In this document: piece after piece, positions 1 through 5,091 of the stretch
Position numbering within the stretch: the stretch's first letter is position 1
Layout of the letters: the number at the start of each line of letters is the position of its first letter
From: Clostridiales bacterium
Lineage (GTDB): Bacteria > Bacillota > Clostridia > Peptostreptococcales > Anaerovoracaceae
Assembly (NCBI GenBank): GCA_009778415.1
Contig: WRJV01000160.1
Span: 1-5,204, forward strand
Direction: 5' to 3'
Length of the DNA: 5,204 nt
The notes under the pieces: model-generated
Told to the model about the DNA's origin: nothing
The model's database searches: none
What the model saw: the letters and a program-made list of their open reading frames with translations, nothing else
Made by a program: the position numbers and the translations under genes

Positions 1-679
1 GCAAGCCGTAATCGTCCATAAGGTACCTGAACGGAAACCTGTCGCCAAACATCAGAGTCTTGACTGGTGCCGCACTTACAATTTCTTGGTATTCTGCGTC
101 CAAAGCCAGCAGCTTTACAGTGTACTCCACTAGGTTGCCCCTGTATTCCGCTGCATTGCTGGGATCCAGCGACACAAGGGCGTCAGCAATAGCGCCGCAA
201 AGCACCGCAGCGTTCCTCAGCGACAGCCAGACATGCTCGTCCAGGCCTGCTTCTTCCTCGTCTCCATCGTCTTCCATCCCTTCGGCGCTTTCTTCCATCT
301 TTGCCGCAGCCCCAAGCCTTTCAAGCATGCTGATTGCCGCCATGTCAGGGTTGGCAACTTCCCTAAGCGCGTCCGCCGCCCACCTGTCGGATTCGCCGCC
401 CACGTAGATGAACAGGTCGCAGGAAGATATTTTCACCATGTCGTCAACTGAAGGCTGGTAATTGTGCAGGTCGATGTTGTTGCTCAGAAGAAAAGTCATG
501 TCGTAGTTTTCCTCTTGGCTGCCGAGAATCTGGCGGGTCCAGTCGTACAGCGGAAAAATCGTGCATACAATGCTGATCTTCCCGGTTTCATGTTTTTCAG
601 TTTTGCTGCAGCCCGGCATCATTGCTGCAATCAGCATTAGCAAAATGAATGCAATAAAAAACGCATTGTGTCGTTTCAC
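1..679 (-). CDS. znuA: ZnuA-like zinc ABC transporter substrate-binding lipoprotein, C-terminus beyond the window
   Basis: Only the first 226 residues are in the window. The family (cluster A-I/TroA-like solute-binding proteins) captures Zn2+ or Mn2+ outside the membrane and passes it to an ABC permease and ATPase. Visible: a basic start MKRHN, a hydrophobic stretch at residues 6-21 and a lipobox-like MPGC with Cys24, so probably a lipoprotein although Pro at -2 is unusual. Then come IFPLYDW at 41-47, His72 in LHNYQPSVDD (first metal ligand) and His149 in DEHVWLS (second ligand), preceded by an acidic loop at 129-148 where many relatives have a His-rich loop. GDRFPFRYLMDDYGL at 212-226 resembles Bacillota homologues. 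The GTG at 679 is the first possible start, because a stop lies seven codons upstream; an AGGGGG-like site is 12 nt before it. It starts 72 bp after the ATPase stop, with only a weak promoter between. The permease genes are not visible. The family is confident; the symbol less so. Confidence 0.88.
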   Translation of the reverse strand, partial: MKRHNAFFIAFILLMLIAAMMPGCSKTEKHETGKISIVCTIFPLYDWTRQILGSQEENYDMTFLLSNNIDLHNYQPSVDDMVKISSCDLFIYVGGESDRWAADALREVANPDMAAISMLERLGAAAKMEESAEGMEDDGDEEEAGLDEHVWLSLRNAAVLCGAIADALVSLDPSNAAEYRGNLVEYTVKLLALDAEYQEIVSAAPVKTLMFGDRFPFRYLMDDYGL

Positions 680-705
680 TGTCTTAACTCGCCCCCTTTA
701 TTTGC

Positions 706-734
706 AGGATATCACAAAAATGCCGAGAAAACAA
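706..734 (-). promoter_or_regulatory. Possible weak sigma-70 promoter for the znuA-like gene
   Basis: A TTGTTT -35 (729-734) lies 17 bp from a TATCCT -10 (706-711), followed by about 26 nt to the GTG start. Both boxes are poor matches, so the gene could instead be read through from the ATPase. I did not recognise a Zur operator, although zinc control would be expected for this family. Confidence 0.25.
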
Positions 735-751
735 CCAGTTTATGCCAATTG

Positions 752-1978
752 CTAAATATACCAGAACGGCATGATGCAGTCTTGTTCAGTCAGCGGCAGC
801 AACCTGTCGTTCGTGCAGATGACCGCCCCTTCGCCGCGTTCGTATGTGCTGTCATTGCCTATCAGGCGAAACGCCTTGATGTCGCCTGCGTTTGGGTTGC
901 TCTTTTTCTTAACCTCAATCGGATGAAGCTTGCCGTTGCAGTTTATTATGAAATCGATTTCGTTGGCATCTTTGTCCCTGTAAAAATACAGGTAATTTTT
1001 CGGGTCAATCCCTGCGTTGCAGAAGCTCTTGAGTATTTCGGAAAATACAAACGTCTCGAAAAACGCCCCTGCCATCGCCCCGGTTTCTATCTGTTCAGCT
1101 GTGTGCCACCTTGTTAAAAAAGCCATTAGCCCGGTATCCAAAAAATAGACTTTGGGTGTCTTAATCGCCCGTTTTGCAATATTGCCGTGATATGGCGGCA
1201 ACAGGTATATCAAATTCGAAGCACGCAATACAGACAGCCACCTTTCGCAAACCGTGCGGCTTACACCGATGTCTCTCGCTATGCTGTCCACGTTGAACAG
1301 GTTCCCGGAGTTGGCAGCTACGACCTGCATGAACTGGTAGTACTTGACTTCGTCCCCGATATTCTCGATCTGCCTGACGTCCCGTTCTATGTAAGTGCTT
1401 ACGTAACTGCTGTAAAAGGAGTTCCAGTCAATGCCTGGCTCTGAATGAAGTTCGGGGAACGCGCCTCTGTGGATGAAATGCCACAGATCAGGATATTTCC
1501 ATTCCTTTGGCGCCCGCTTGCTTTCATATTCGGCAGTCGGCGCAAATGGTTCGTTGAAGCTGTCATTTTTTACCTCGCGCATGGAAAGCCCCATCAGCTC
1601 AAATATGCCCACCCTGCCCGCCATGCTCTCGCTGAGGTTTTTCATCATGTTGAAGCGCTGTGACCCTGACAGATAGTAAGCCCCTTTTTCCTTTGTCCTG
1701 TCTATGTGGATTTTCAGGTATGGAAACAGTTCCGGCGCATACTGCGCCTCGTCGATGAAAAGCGGCGTCCCAAACTTGCTGAGAAAGATTTTCGGGTTGG
1801 TTTTTGCTAGCGCCCTTATCTCCATGTCGTCAAGGACTGCAACCTCCAAGCCTTTGCCGGCAAAAATATGCTCAACCACCGTGCTTTTGCCTGTCTGCCT
1901 GCTCCCTGTGACCGCCATAGCCCCGCGCAGGTAGTTTTCGCCTGTCAACACACCCTCAATATGCCTGTTAATGTACAT
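752..1978 (-). CDS. AAA family ATPase with C-terminal DUF4143 (nuclease-fold-like) domain
   Basis: A 408-residue protein of the large AAA/DUF4143 group of bacterial and archaeal ATPases, often found in accessory regions and without an established function. Visible: Walker A GSRQTGKST at residues 25-33, Walker B PLFIDEAQ at 72-79 with the acidic pair D76-E77, and a sensor-1-like YYLSGSQRF near 101-109. A helix-turn-helix-like stretch (DSIARDIGVSRTVCERWLSVL) lies in the middle. The C-terminal part contains EIDFIINCNG...IEVKKK (340-359), which looks like the PD-(D/E)xK-type core described for DUF4143. The reading frame is open back to a GTG at 2011, but the ATG at 1978 is chosen because GGGGAGGT lies 8 nt before it and the protein then begins MYINRHIEG, as family members usually do. 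It has its own consensus promoter and a hairpin-rich leader of about 135 nt. Length is normal and nothing looks broken. The domain call is strong; whether it acts as a defence, toxin or DNA-processing protein is unknown. Confidence 0.9.
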   Translation of the reverse strand: MYINRHIEGVLTGENYLRGAMAVTGSRQTGKSTVVEHIFAGKGLEVAVLDDMEIRALAKTNPKIFLSKFGTPLFIDEAQYAPELFPYLKIHIDRTKEKGAYYLSGSQRFNMMKNLSESMAGRVGIFELMGLSMREVKNDSFNEPFAPTAEYESKRAPKEWKYPDLWHFIHRGAFPELHSEPGIDWNSFYSSYVSTYIERDVRQIENIGDEVKYYQFMQVVAANSGNLFNVDSIARDIGVSRTVCERWLSVLRASNLIYLLPPYHGNIAKRAIKTPKVYFLDTGLMAFLTRWHTAEQIETGAMAGAFFETFVFSEILKSFCNAGIDPKNYLYFYRDKDANEIDFIINCNGKLHPIEVKKKSNPNAGDIKAFRLIGNDSTYERGEGAVICTNDRLLPLTEQDCIMPFWYI

Positions 1979-1986
1979 GTTGCCGC

Positions 1987-1994
1987 ACCTCCCC
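1987..1994 (-). promoter_or_regulatory. Ribosome binding site that fixes the ATPase start
   Basis: GGGGAGGT on the minus strand, 8 nt before the ATG at 1978. It argues against the in-frame GTG at 2011, which would add 11 residues that do not look like the family and has no comparable site before it. Confidence 0.8.
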
Positions 1995-2029
1995 GTACCG
2001 CCTATAGGCACTGTGAACCGCCCGCGTTA

Positions 2030-2104
2030 GGAACAAGGAATTCATTTCCGAGTTCCGCCGGGGTATGGGGCAGAGCCCCATCTGGGTTGCGGGCGATAGC
2101 CCGC
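2030..2104. repeat. Cluster of three perfect or near-perfect hairpins in the ATPase leader
   Basis: Three consecutive inverted repeats in 75 bp. The first is a nested GGAAC/GTTCC stem with an inner GGAA/TTCC stem (2030-2056). The second is ATGGGGC-aga-GCCCCAT (2065-2081). The third is GCGGGC-gata-GCCCGC (2089-2104). None has a T run on either side, so they are not classic terminators. The direct repeat CCCGCGTTAG (2021-2030 and 2100-2109) brackets them. All lie inside the predicted 5' leader of the ATPase mRNA. They could be a dispersed palindromic repeat (REP/MITE-like), an RNA regulator or an mRNA-stabilising structure; the sequence alone does not decide. Confidence 0.7.
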
Positions 2105-2119
2105 GTTAGTGACTTACTC

Positions 2120-2147
2120 ATTATATCGCCTTTATTAATAATGTCAA
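2120..2147 (-). promoter_or_regulatory. Consensus sigma-70 promoter of the ATPase gene
   Basis: A perfect TTGACA -35 (2142-2147) and perfect TATAAT -10 (2120-2125), separated by 16 bp, read toward the ATPase. The expected start of transcription is near 2113, giving a leader of about 135 nt. The -35 box overlaps the TGA stop codon of the upstream phospholipase gene (2144-2146). Confidence 0.85.
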
Positions 2148-3769
2148 GATTCCCTCATCATGGAAATGAAAATCTTTTCGCCCTTGTGGCCGTTGCAGTC
2201 GCCCGGCGTCATCGTGTTGTGGTACAGCACGAACTCTTCGCGCTCGTATGCTTTTTTCGTAGCGGCTGTGGCTTCTTGCAGCGCCTCTTGGTGCATCTTG
2301 GCAGCCTTCTCCGTTATATTTTGGGTAGTTCGTGCGTTAAGTGTTTTTACTTCTTCCTTCACCATGCTTTGAATTGCTCCTTGGACTTTCTCAACTGATT
2401 TGGCAATCGTTCGGCCCCGTTCTTCTTCTGACGATACGAACAGGCGCCGTATTGGCTTGGGCCCTTTGTCTTTTGTCCCATGCAAATACAAATAAGCGCC
2501 ACCCGCCCCGGCGTTCAAATCCACTGCAAACCGCCAGTACTTAGCTGTTACGCCGTTGTGCGCCACTGTCACGAACTCGTTGGGGTAGCCCCCTCTCTTC
2601 GCAAACGAGATGAAAAAGTTAGTGTAGGCGTCGCTCGCGTCTGCGCTGAGCTTGTACCACAAATATATGTATTTGCCGCCCGCCCCGGCGTTCAGGTCCC
2701 AATTTATCTTCGTGTAACCTGCTGACGAGTGGTCCTTCCCGTCGATCTCGACGATCACGTCGCTCACGTAGCCCGGCGTGTTGAGGCTGACAATTGCTCT
2801 CGTTATGTCTTCGCGGACAAAATCCATGTTGACGAGGTTCGTGTTCCGGAAATACGTGCTGCCCCCCGGGTTCGCCAGAAAACTCCGTAGGCAGGGGTGC
2901 GCGTAGCTGCTCGTAGCCTTGAGTATCCCGCCTCCTGCGATCCAGTCCCACAGCGTCCAGTCGCTTACGTGAAACTTGCTGGGGTCGCGCCTTGCCAAAC
3001 TGTCGAACACCCAGTGGGGCAGGCACGCACCTTTCTCTTTCTGCTGTTTTTCAACCCCAGCCTGGTTGGAATTGTAAGACCCCTCAGTCAAACTGCCCGA
3101 CAACCAGAAGTCGCTGTCGTCTTTTTCTGACGAAAAAAGGTCGCTGATGAACACCATCACCCGTGACTTTCCTTTGAGCGGCCCTTTTTCTTCCACGATC
3201 CTGTTCAGCGTCAACTTGCCTTTGATGCCGGTGCCTCCTCGTGCGCTGAAAGAGTGCTTGTCGGTTCCCTCTGCCGGATTTGGTTTGTACATGTATTTTC
3301 CCAGTTCTTCCCTGATCATATCCTTGACGCGTAGAACCCTTCCTGCGTCGCCGTATACCCAGTTGCTCTTGTAGTTGAGCTGCTCGTCGCCCGGACGGAC
3401 GAACAGAAGGACGACCTCGCCATTGTTCCTTTCAAGGAAAGCCTTTATGTCAGCCAATCCAGTCTTGAATTCCTGCCCGGGCTGGAAAACTCCGGCATGA
3501 TGCATAAAGTACCTGTAGTCGGGGGGCGTGTTGGCTGGTATACGCATGTCGAAGTCGACTCTGCAGGTCACCCGCACGTCCAGGGCGCGCACACCAATCT
3601 CCAGCTGTTTGGCTATGGTGTAGTCCTGGCACCTTATGTCGGACAAGCTTTTGCCACTGTACACGCCCGAATTGTGCGTCGACGGGATTTTCAGCTGCCG
3701 CAAGTCCACGTCGCCTATCTCGTCCATTAGGTCGTGCATCCAGTTGTTCAATCTGATCTGTGTTTTCAT
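2144..3769 (-). CDS. PI-PLC X-domain phospholipase C-like protein with a C-terminal double beta-prism (MABP-like) region
   Basis: A 541-residue protein. PI-PLC X-domain enzymes cleave phosphatidylinositol or related lipids between glycerol and phosphate. Visible: IPSTHNSG with the candidate catalytic base His32, QLEIGVRALDVRV with Asp64 and Arg66, FMHHAGVF with the candidate second histidine His90 or His91, and VVLLFVRPG as a barrel strand. Arg66 falls where bacterial PI-PLCs carry an arginine instead of the calcium ligands of the eukaryotic enzymes, so a metal-independent mechanism is inferred. Residues about 337-433 carry two copies of DLNAGAGG followed by (K/A)Y(I/L)YL (from 358 and 417), resembling the MABP beta-prism domain linked to acidic membranes. 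Residues about 437-515 look helical or coiled coil. No signal peptide or membrane segment is seen. The start is the ATG at 3769, with GGAGG 7 nt upstream; the open frame continues 72 codons further but runs through a tRNA fragment and a terminator. The fold call is firm; activity and location are inferred. Confidence 0.87.
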   Translation of the reverse strand: MKTQIRLNNWMHDLMDEIGDVDLRQLKIPSTHNSGVYSGKSLSDIRCQDYTIAKQLEIGVRALDVRVTCRVDFDMRIPANTPPDYRYFMHHAGVFQPGQEFKTGLADIKAFLERNNGEVVLLFVRPGDEQLNYKSNWVYGDAGRVLRVKDMIREELGKYMYKPNPAEGTDKHSFSARGGTGIKGKLTLNRIVEEKGPLKGKSRVMVFISDLFSSEKDDSDFWLSGSLTEGSYNSNQAGVEKQQKEKGACLPHWVFDSLARRDPSKFHVSDWTLWDWIAGGGILKATSSYAHPCLRSFLANPGGSTYFRNTNLVNMDFVREDITRAIVSLNTPGYVSDVIVEIDGKDHSSAGYTKINWDLNAGAGGKYIYLWYKLSADASDAYTNFFISFAKRGGYPNEFVTVAHNGVTAKYWRFAVDLNAGAGGAYLYLHGTKDKGPKPIRRLFVSSEEERGRTIAKSVEKVQGAIQSMVKEEVKTLNARTTQNITEKAAKMHQEALQEATAATKKAYEREEFVLYHNTMTPGDCNGHKGEKIFISMMRES

Positions 3770-3776
3770 TTTGATT

Positions 3777-3781
3777 CCTCC
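3777..3781 (-). promoter_or_regulatory. Ribosome binding site that fixes the phospholipase start
   Basis: GGAGG on the minus strand, 7 nt before the ATG at 3769. It rules against the longer frame starting at 3985, whose first part would be a translation of the tRNA remnant and its terminator. Confidence 0.85.
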
Positions 3782-3824
3782 AACGCTCTTTGTTGTTTTG
3801 CTGCCTGCAAGATACGACACCCAC

Positions 3825-3852
3825 ATTTTACCACAAATTTCCCAAAAAACAA
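3825..3852 (-). promoter_or_regulatory. Probable promoter of the phospholipase gene
   Basis: TTGTTT (3847-3852), a 16-bp spacer and TAAAAT (3825-3830) read toward the phospholipase, giving a leader of about 50 nt. The -10 is good and the -35 moderate. A promoter is expected here because the terminator at 3886-3914 lies just upstream. Confidence 0.5.
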
Positions 3853-3885
3853 ACCTTTCCGATGAATGGTGTTGACAGAGCTCAC

Positions 3886-3914
3886 AAAAACGCCCCTGAA
3901 AACTCTCAGGAGCG
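3886..3914 (-). terminator. Rho-independent terminator, duplicated copy downstream of hicB
   Basis: On the minus strand CGCTCCTG pairs with CAGGGGCG (one G-U pair), extended by one inner A-U pair around a 6-nt loop, and is followed by TTTTT. It is the duplicate of the tRNA-Met terminator at 4688-4716. With the 5' part of the tRNA missing here, it probably ends hicAB transcripts and insulates the phospholipase promoter. Confidence 0.85.
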
Positions 3915-3925
3915 CTGAATTTGCT

Positions 3926-3956
3926 TGGTTGCGGGGACAGGATTTGAACCTGCGAC
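3926..3956 (-). pseudogene. 3' remnant of initiator tRNA-Met
   Basis: It is identical to the last 31 nt of the intact gene at 4728-4803: the end of the variable loop, the T arm (GCAGG/CCTGT around TTCAAAT), the 3' acceptor strand, the discriminator A and the CCA. The D arm, anticodon arm and 5' acceptor strand are absent, so it cannot be a working tRNA. Such a fragment is the usual trace of integration at a tRNA 3' end; a partial tandem duplication could also produce it. Confidence 0.93.
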
Positions 3957-4004
3957 GCCAGTTGAATTTCTTGTTTTTTGTTCACGTTGTTAGTCCGTAA
4001 GTCA

Positions 4005-4406
4005 CTAAACAGCGTCAGTTATATGGAGTTCTTGCTTGAGTGCTGTCTGCAGGATTGCCGAGAAATTCACGCCCGCTTTTTCTGCTTCAAAATTCAGCCA
4101 TGAGGGTATTGTGCAATTTTTTTTCACTGTACGCATGTCATTTTTTCGGCGATACTCCCCAAAATCCACGTCAACAAGCGTGAGAATATCGGATTCATTT
4201 TCTTTTCGCACATCGCCCAATGCAGACGGGCGCGGCAGCATTTCATTTTCATCTTCCATGTCAACCCCAATCAGGCCGATTGCGTCCCGTGCCATTTCCA
4301 TTGCATCCACTTCGTCTTTTCCCTGCGTATTGATGTCAAAGTCGGGCACATGTACAATAATATACTCTTTTCCTTTGCTTAATAAAATCGGATATGCCGC
4401 TCTCAT
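4005..4406 (-). CDS. hicB: HicB family antitoxin with C-terminal ribbon-helix-helix domain
   Basis: A 133-residue antitoxin that neutralises HicA and normally represses its own operon. The N-terminal part (about 1-60: MRAAYPILLSKGKEYIIVHVPDFDINTQGKDEVDAMEMARDAI) is the partly degraded RNase H-like HicB fold, with the usual VPDF...T.G..EAxxMAxDAI pattern. The C-terminal part (about 90-130: VKKNCTIPSWLNFEAEKAGVNFSAILQTAL) is a ribbon-helix-helix DNA-binding segment. AGGAGG lies 5 nt before the ATG. The gene begins 13 bp after the hicA stop, so the two are one operon in the toxin-first order. Its stop lies 48 bp from the tRNA remnant. The likely target is the palindrome at 4616-4640. Length and motifs look intact. 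Confidence 0.93.
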   Translation of the reverse strand: MRAAYPILLSKGKEYIIVHVPDFDINTQGKDEVDAMEMARDAIGLIGVDMEDENEMLPRPSALGDVRKENESDILTLVDVDFGEYRRKNDMRTVKKNCTIPSWLNFEAEKAGVNFSAILQTALKQELHITDAV

Positions 4407-4419
4407 AAATACCTCCTAC

Positions 4420-4593
4420 CTATTTCCTCATGCACCGCCTAATAATTGCTTTTGCGAGTTCCTCGTCTGTTTCCGTGTGACGTGGAACAGCTTCGCGCTT
4501 TTTTCCCCTAACATAAATATCATGGTTTGAACCATGCCTTTTAAATTTCCAACCACTGCGTTCCAACATGCCAATCAAATCCTTTGTTTTCAT
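4420..4593 (-). CDS. hicA: HicA family mRNA interferase toxin
   Basis: A 57-residue toxin of the double-stranded-RNA-binding-like fold that cleaves mRNA when free of HicB. Visible: MKTKDLIGMLERSGWKFKRHGSNHDIYVRG, with the conserved glycine-tryptophan and the catalytic histidine in GSNHDIY (His28), then VPRHTETDEELAKAIIRR at the C-terminus. Size is typical of the family. The ATG at 4593 is chosen over an upstream in-frame ATG at 4644 because GGAGGG lies 6 nt before it, the family starts with MKxKDL, and the upstream start would fall inside the predicted promoter. Followed after 13 bp by hicB. Confidence 0.93.
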   Translation of the reverse strand: MKTKDLIGMLERSGWKFKRHGSNHDIYVRGKKREAVPRHTETDEELAKAIIRRCMRK

Positions 4594-4615
4594 TACATGC
4601 CCTCCACATTTGTTT

Positions 4616-4644
4616 ATTATACGCCCTTTGTGCGTATTATGCAA
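4616..4644 (-). promoter_or_regulatory. hicAB promoter with overlapping palindromic operator
   Basis: A perfect TATAAT -10 (4616-4621) and a weak TTGCAT -35 (4639-4644), 17 bp apart. An inverted repeat with 9-bp arms (4616-4624 and 4632-4640, 8 of 9 matching, 7-bp centre) covers the -10 and the spacer. This is where a ribbon-helix-helix HicB dimer would be expected to bind and block transcription. Binding itself is inferred. Confidence 0.6.
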
Positions 4645-4687
4645 TATATTTTAAACATTTCCCCCTGTCCAGCCACTTGCAGACAAG

Positions 4688-4803
<116 letters not shown>

Positions 4804-4847
4804 ACGTTATCGGCATGCACATGCCGTTCTGATTTAATTTGTATAAT

Positions 4848-4935
4848 TGGTGCCGGAGACCGGGCTCGAACCGGTACGATCTTGAGGATCGCAGGATTTT
4901 AAGTCCTGTGCGTCTGCCAATTCCGCCACTCCGGC
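4848..4935 (-). tRNA. tRNA-Leu (anticodon TAA)
   Basis: An 88-nt tRNA with the long variable arm of class II tRNAs, acceptor stem GCCGGAG/CTCCGGC, anticodon loop CTTAAAA (TAA, reading UUA and UUG), T loop TTCGAGC and encoded CCA. It lies 4 bp after tRNA-Asn and 44 bp before tRNA-Met. Confidence 0.97.
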
Positions 4936-4939
4936 TGAC

Positions 4940-5014
<75 letters not shown>

Positions 5015-5043
5015 ACATCAACGTCATCTTCACGACAAGAAGT

Positions 5044-5073
5044 ATTATACCGTACCTGAGCCAACAATGTCAA
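5044..5073 (-). promoter_or_regulatory. Consensus sigma-70 promoter of the tRNA cluster
   Basis: A perfect TTGACA -35 (5068-5073) and perfect TATAAT -10 (5044-5049) with an 18-bp spacer, directed at tRNA-Asn. Such a strong promoter fits stable RNA genes; A-rich DNA lies just upstream of the -35 (5074-5100 on the minus strand). Confidence 0.88.
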
Positions 5074-5091
5074 CGTTTTCTTTTTTGAACG

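Larger units (their letters stand above)
3886..3956. repeat. 71-bp direct repeat, left copy (possible attachment-site remnant)
   Basis: This matches 4688-4758 at 70 of 71 positions; the only difference is G3898 against A4700, inside the terminator stem, where both versions still pair. The two copies are offset by 802 bp in the same orientation, and similarity stops abruptly at 3957/4759. The repeat contains the last 31 nt of the initiator tRNA-Met plus its terminator, and the two copies flank hicAB. Confidence 0.95.

Noticed and set aside
60..451. Plus-strand open frames opposite the znuA-like gene
   Set aside because: Serine/alanine/proline-rich shadow translations with no recognisable domain, lying opposite a clear lipoprotein gene.
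728..751. Terminator between the ATPase and the znuA-like gene
   Set aside because: The only possible stem after the ATPase stop has 7 pairs with three G-U wobbles and a short interrupted T run, too weak to call.
2016..2110. Integron attC site suggested by two CCCGCGTTAG motifs
   Set aside because: The GTTAGGA and GTTAGTG cores deviate from GTTRRRY, no matching RYYYAAC partner is placed correctly, and no integrase is visible.
1868..2398. A 176-codon plus-strand open frame across the ATPase leader
   Set aside because: It spans parts of two convincing minus-strand genes and the hairpin region, has no clear ribosome binding site and resembles no family.
2619..3026. An Arg-rich 135-codon minus-strand open frame inside the phospholipase gene
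   Set aside because: An alternative-frame shadow of the phospholipase coding sequence with skewed composition (many R, Q, P, G).
3872..3877. A TTGACA box on the plus strand
   Set aside because: No acceptable -10 at the right distance and no plus-strand gene downstream.
3770..3985. A 72-codon N-terminal extension of the phospholipase frame starting at 3985
   Set aside because: It would translate the tRNA remnant and the terminator, and would pass through the probable promoter; the ATG at 3769 has an excellent ribosome binding site and begins the conserved domain.
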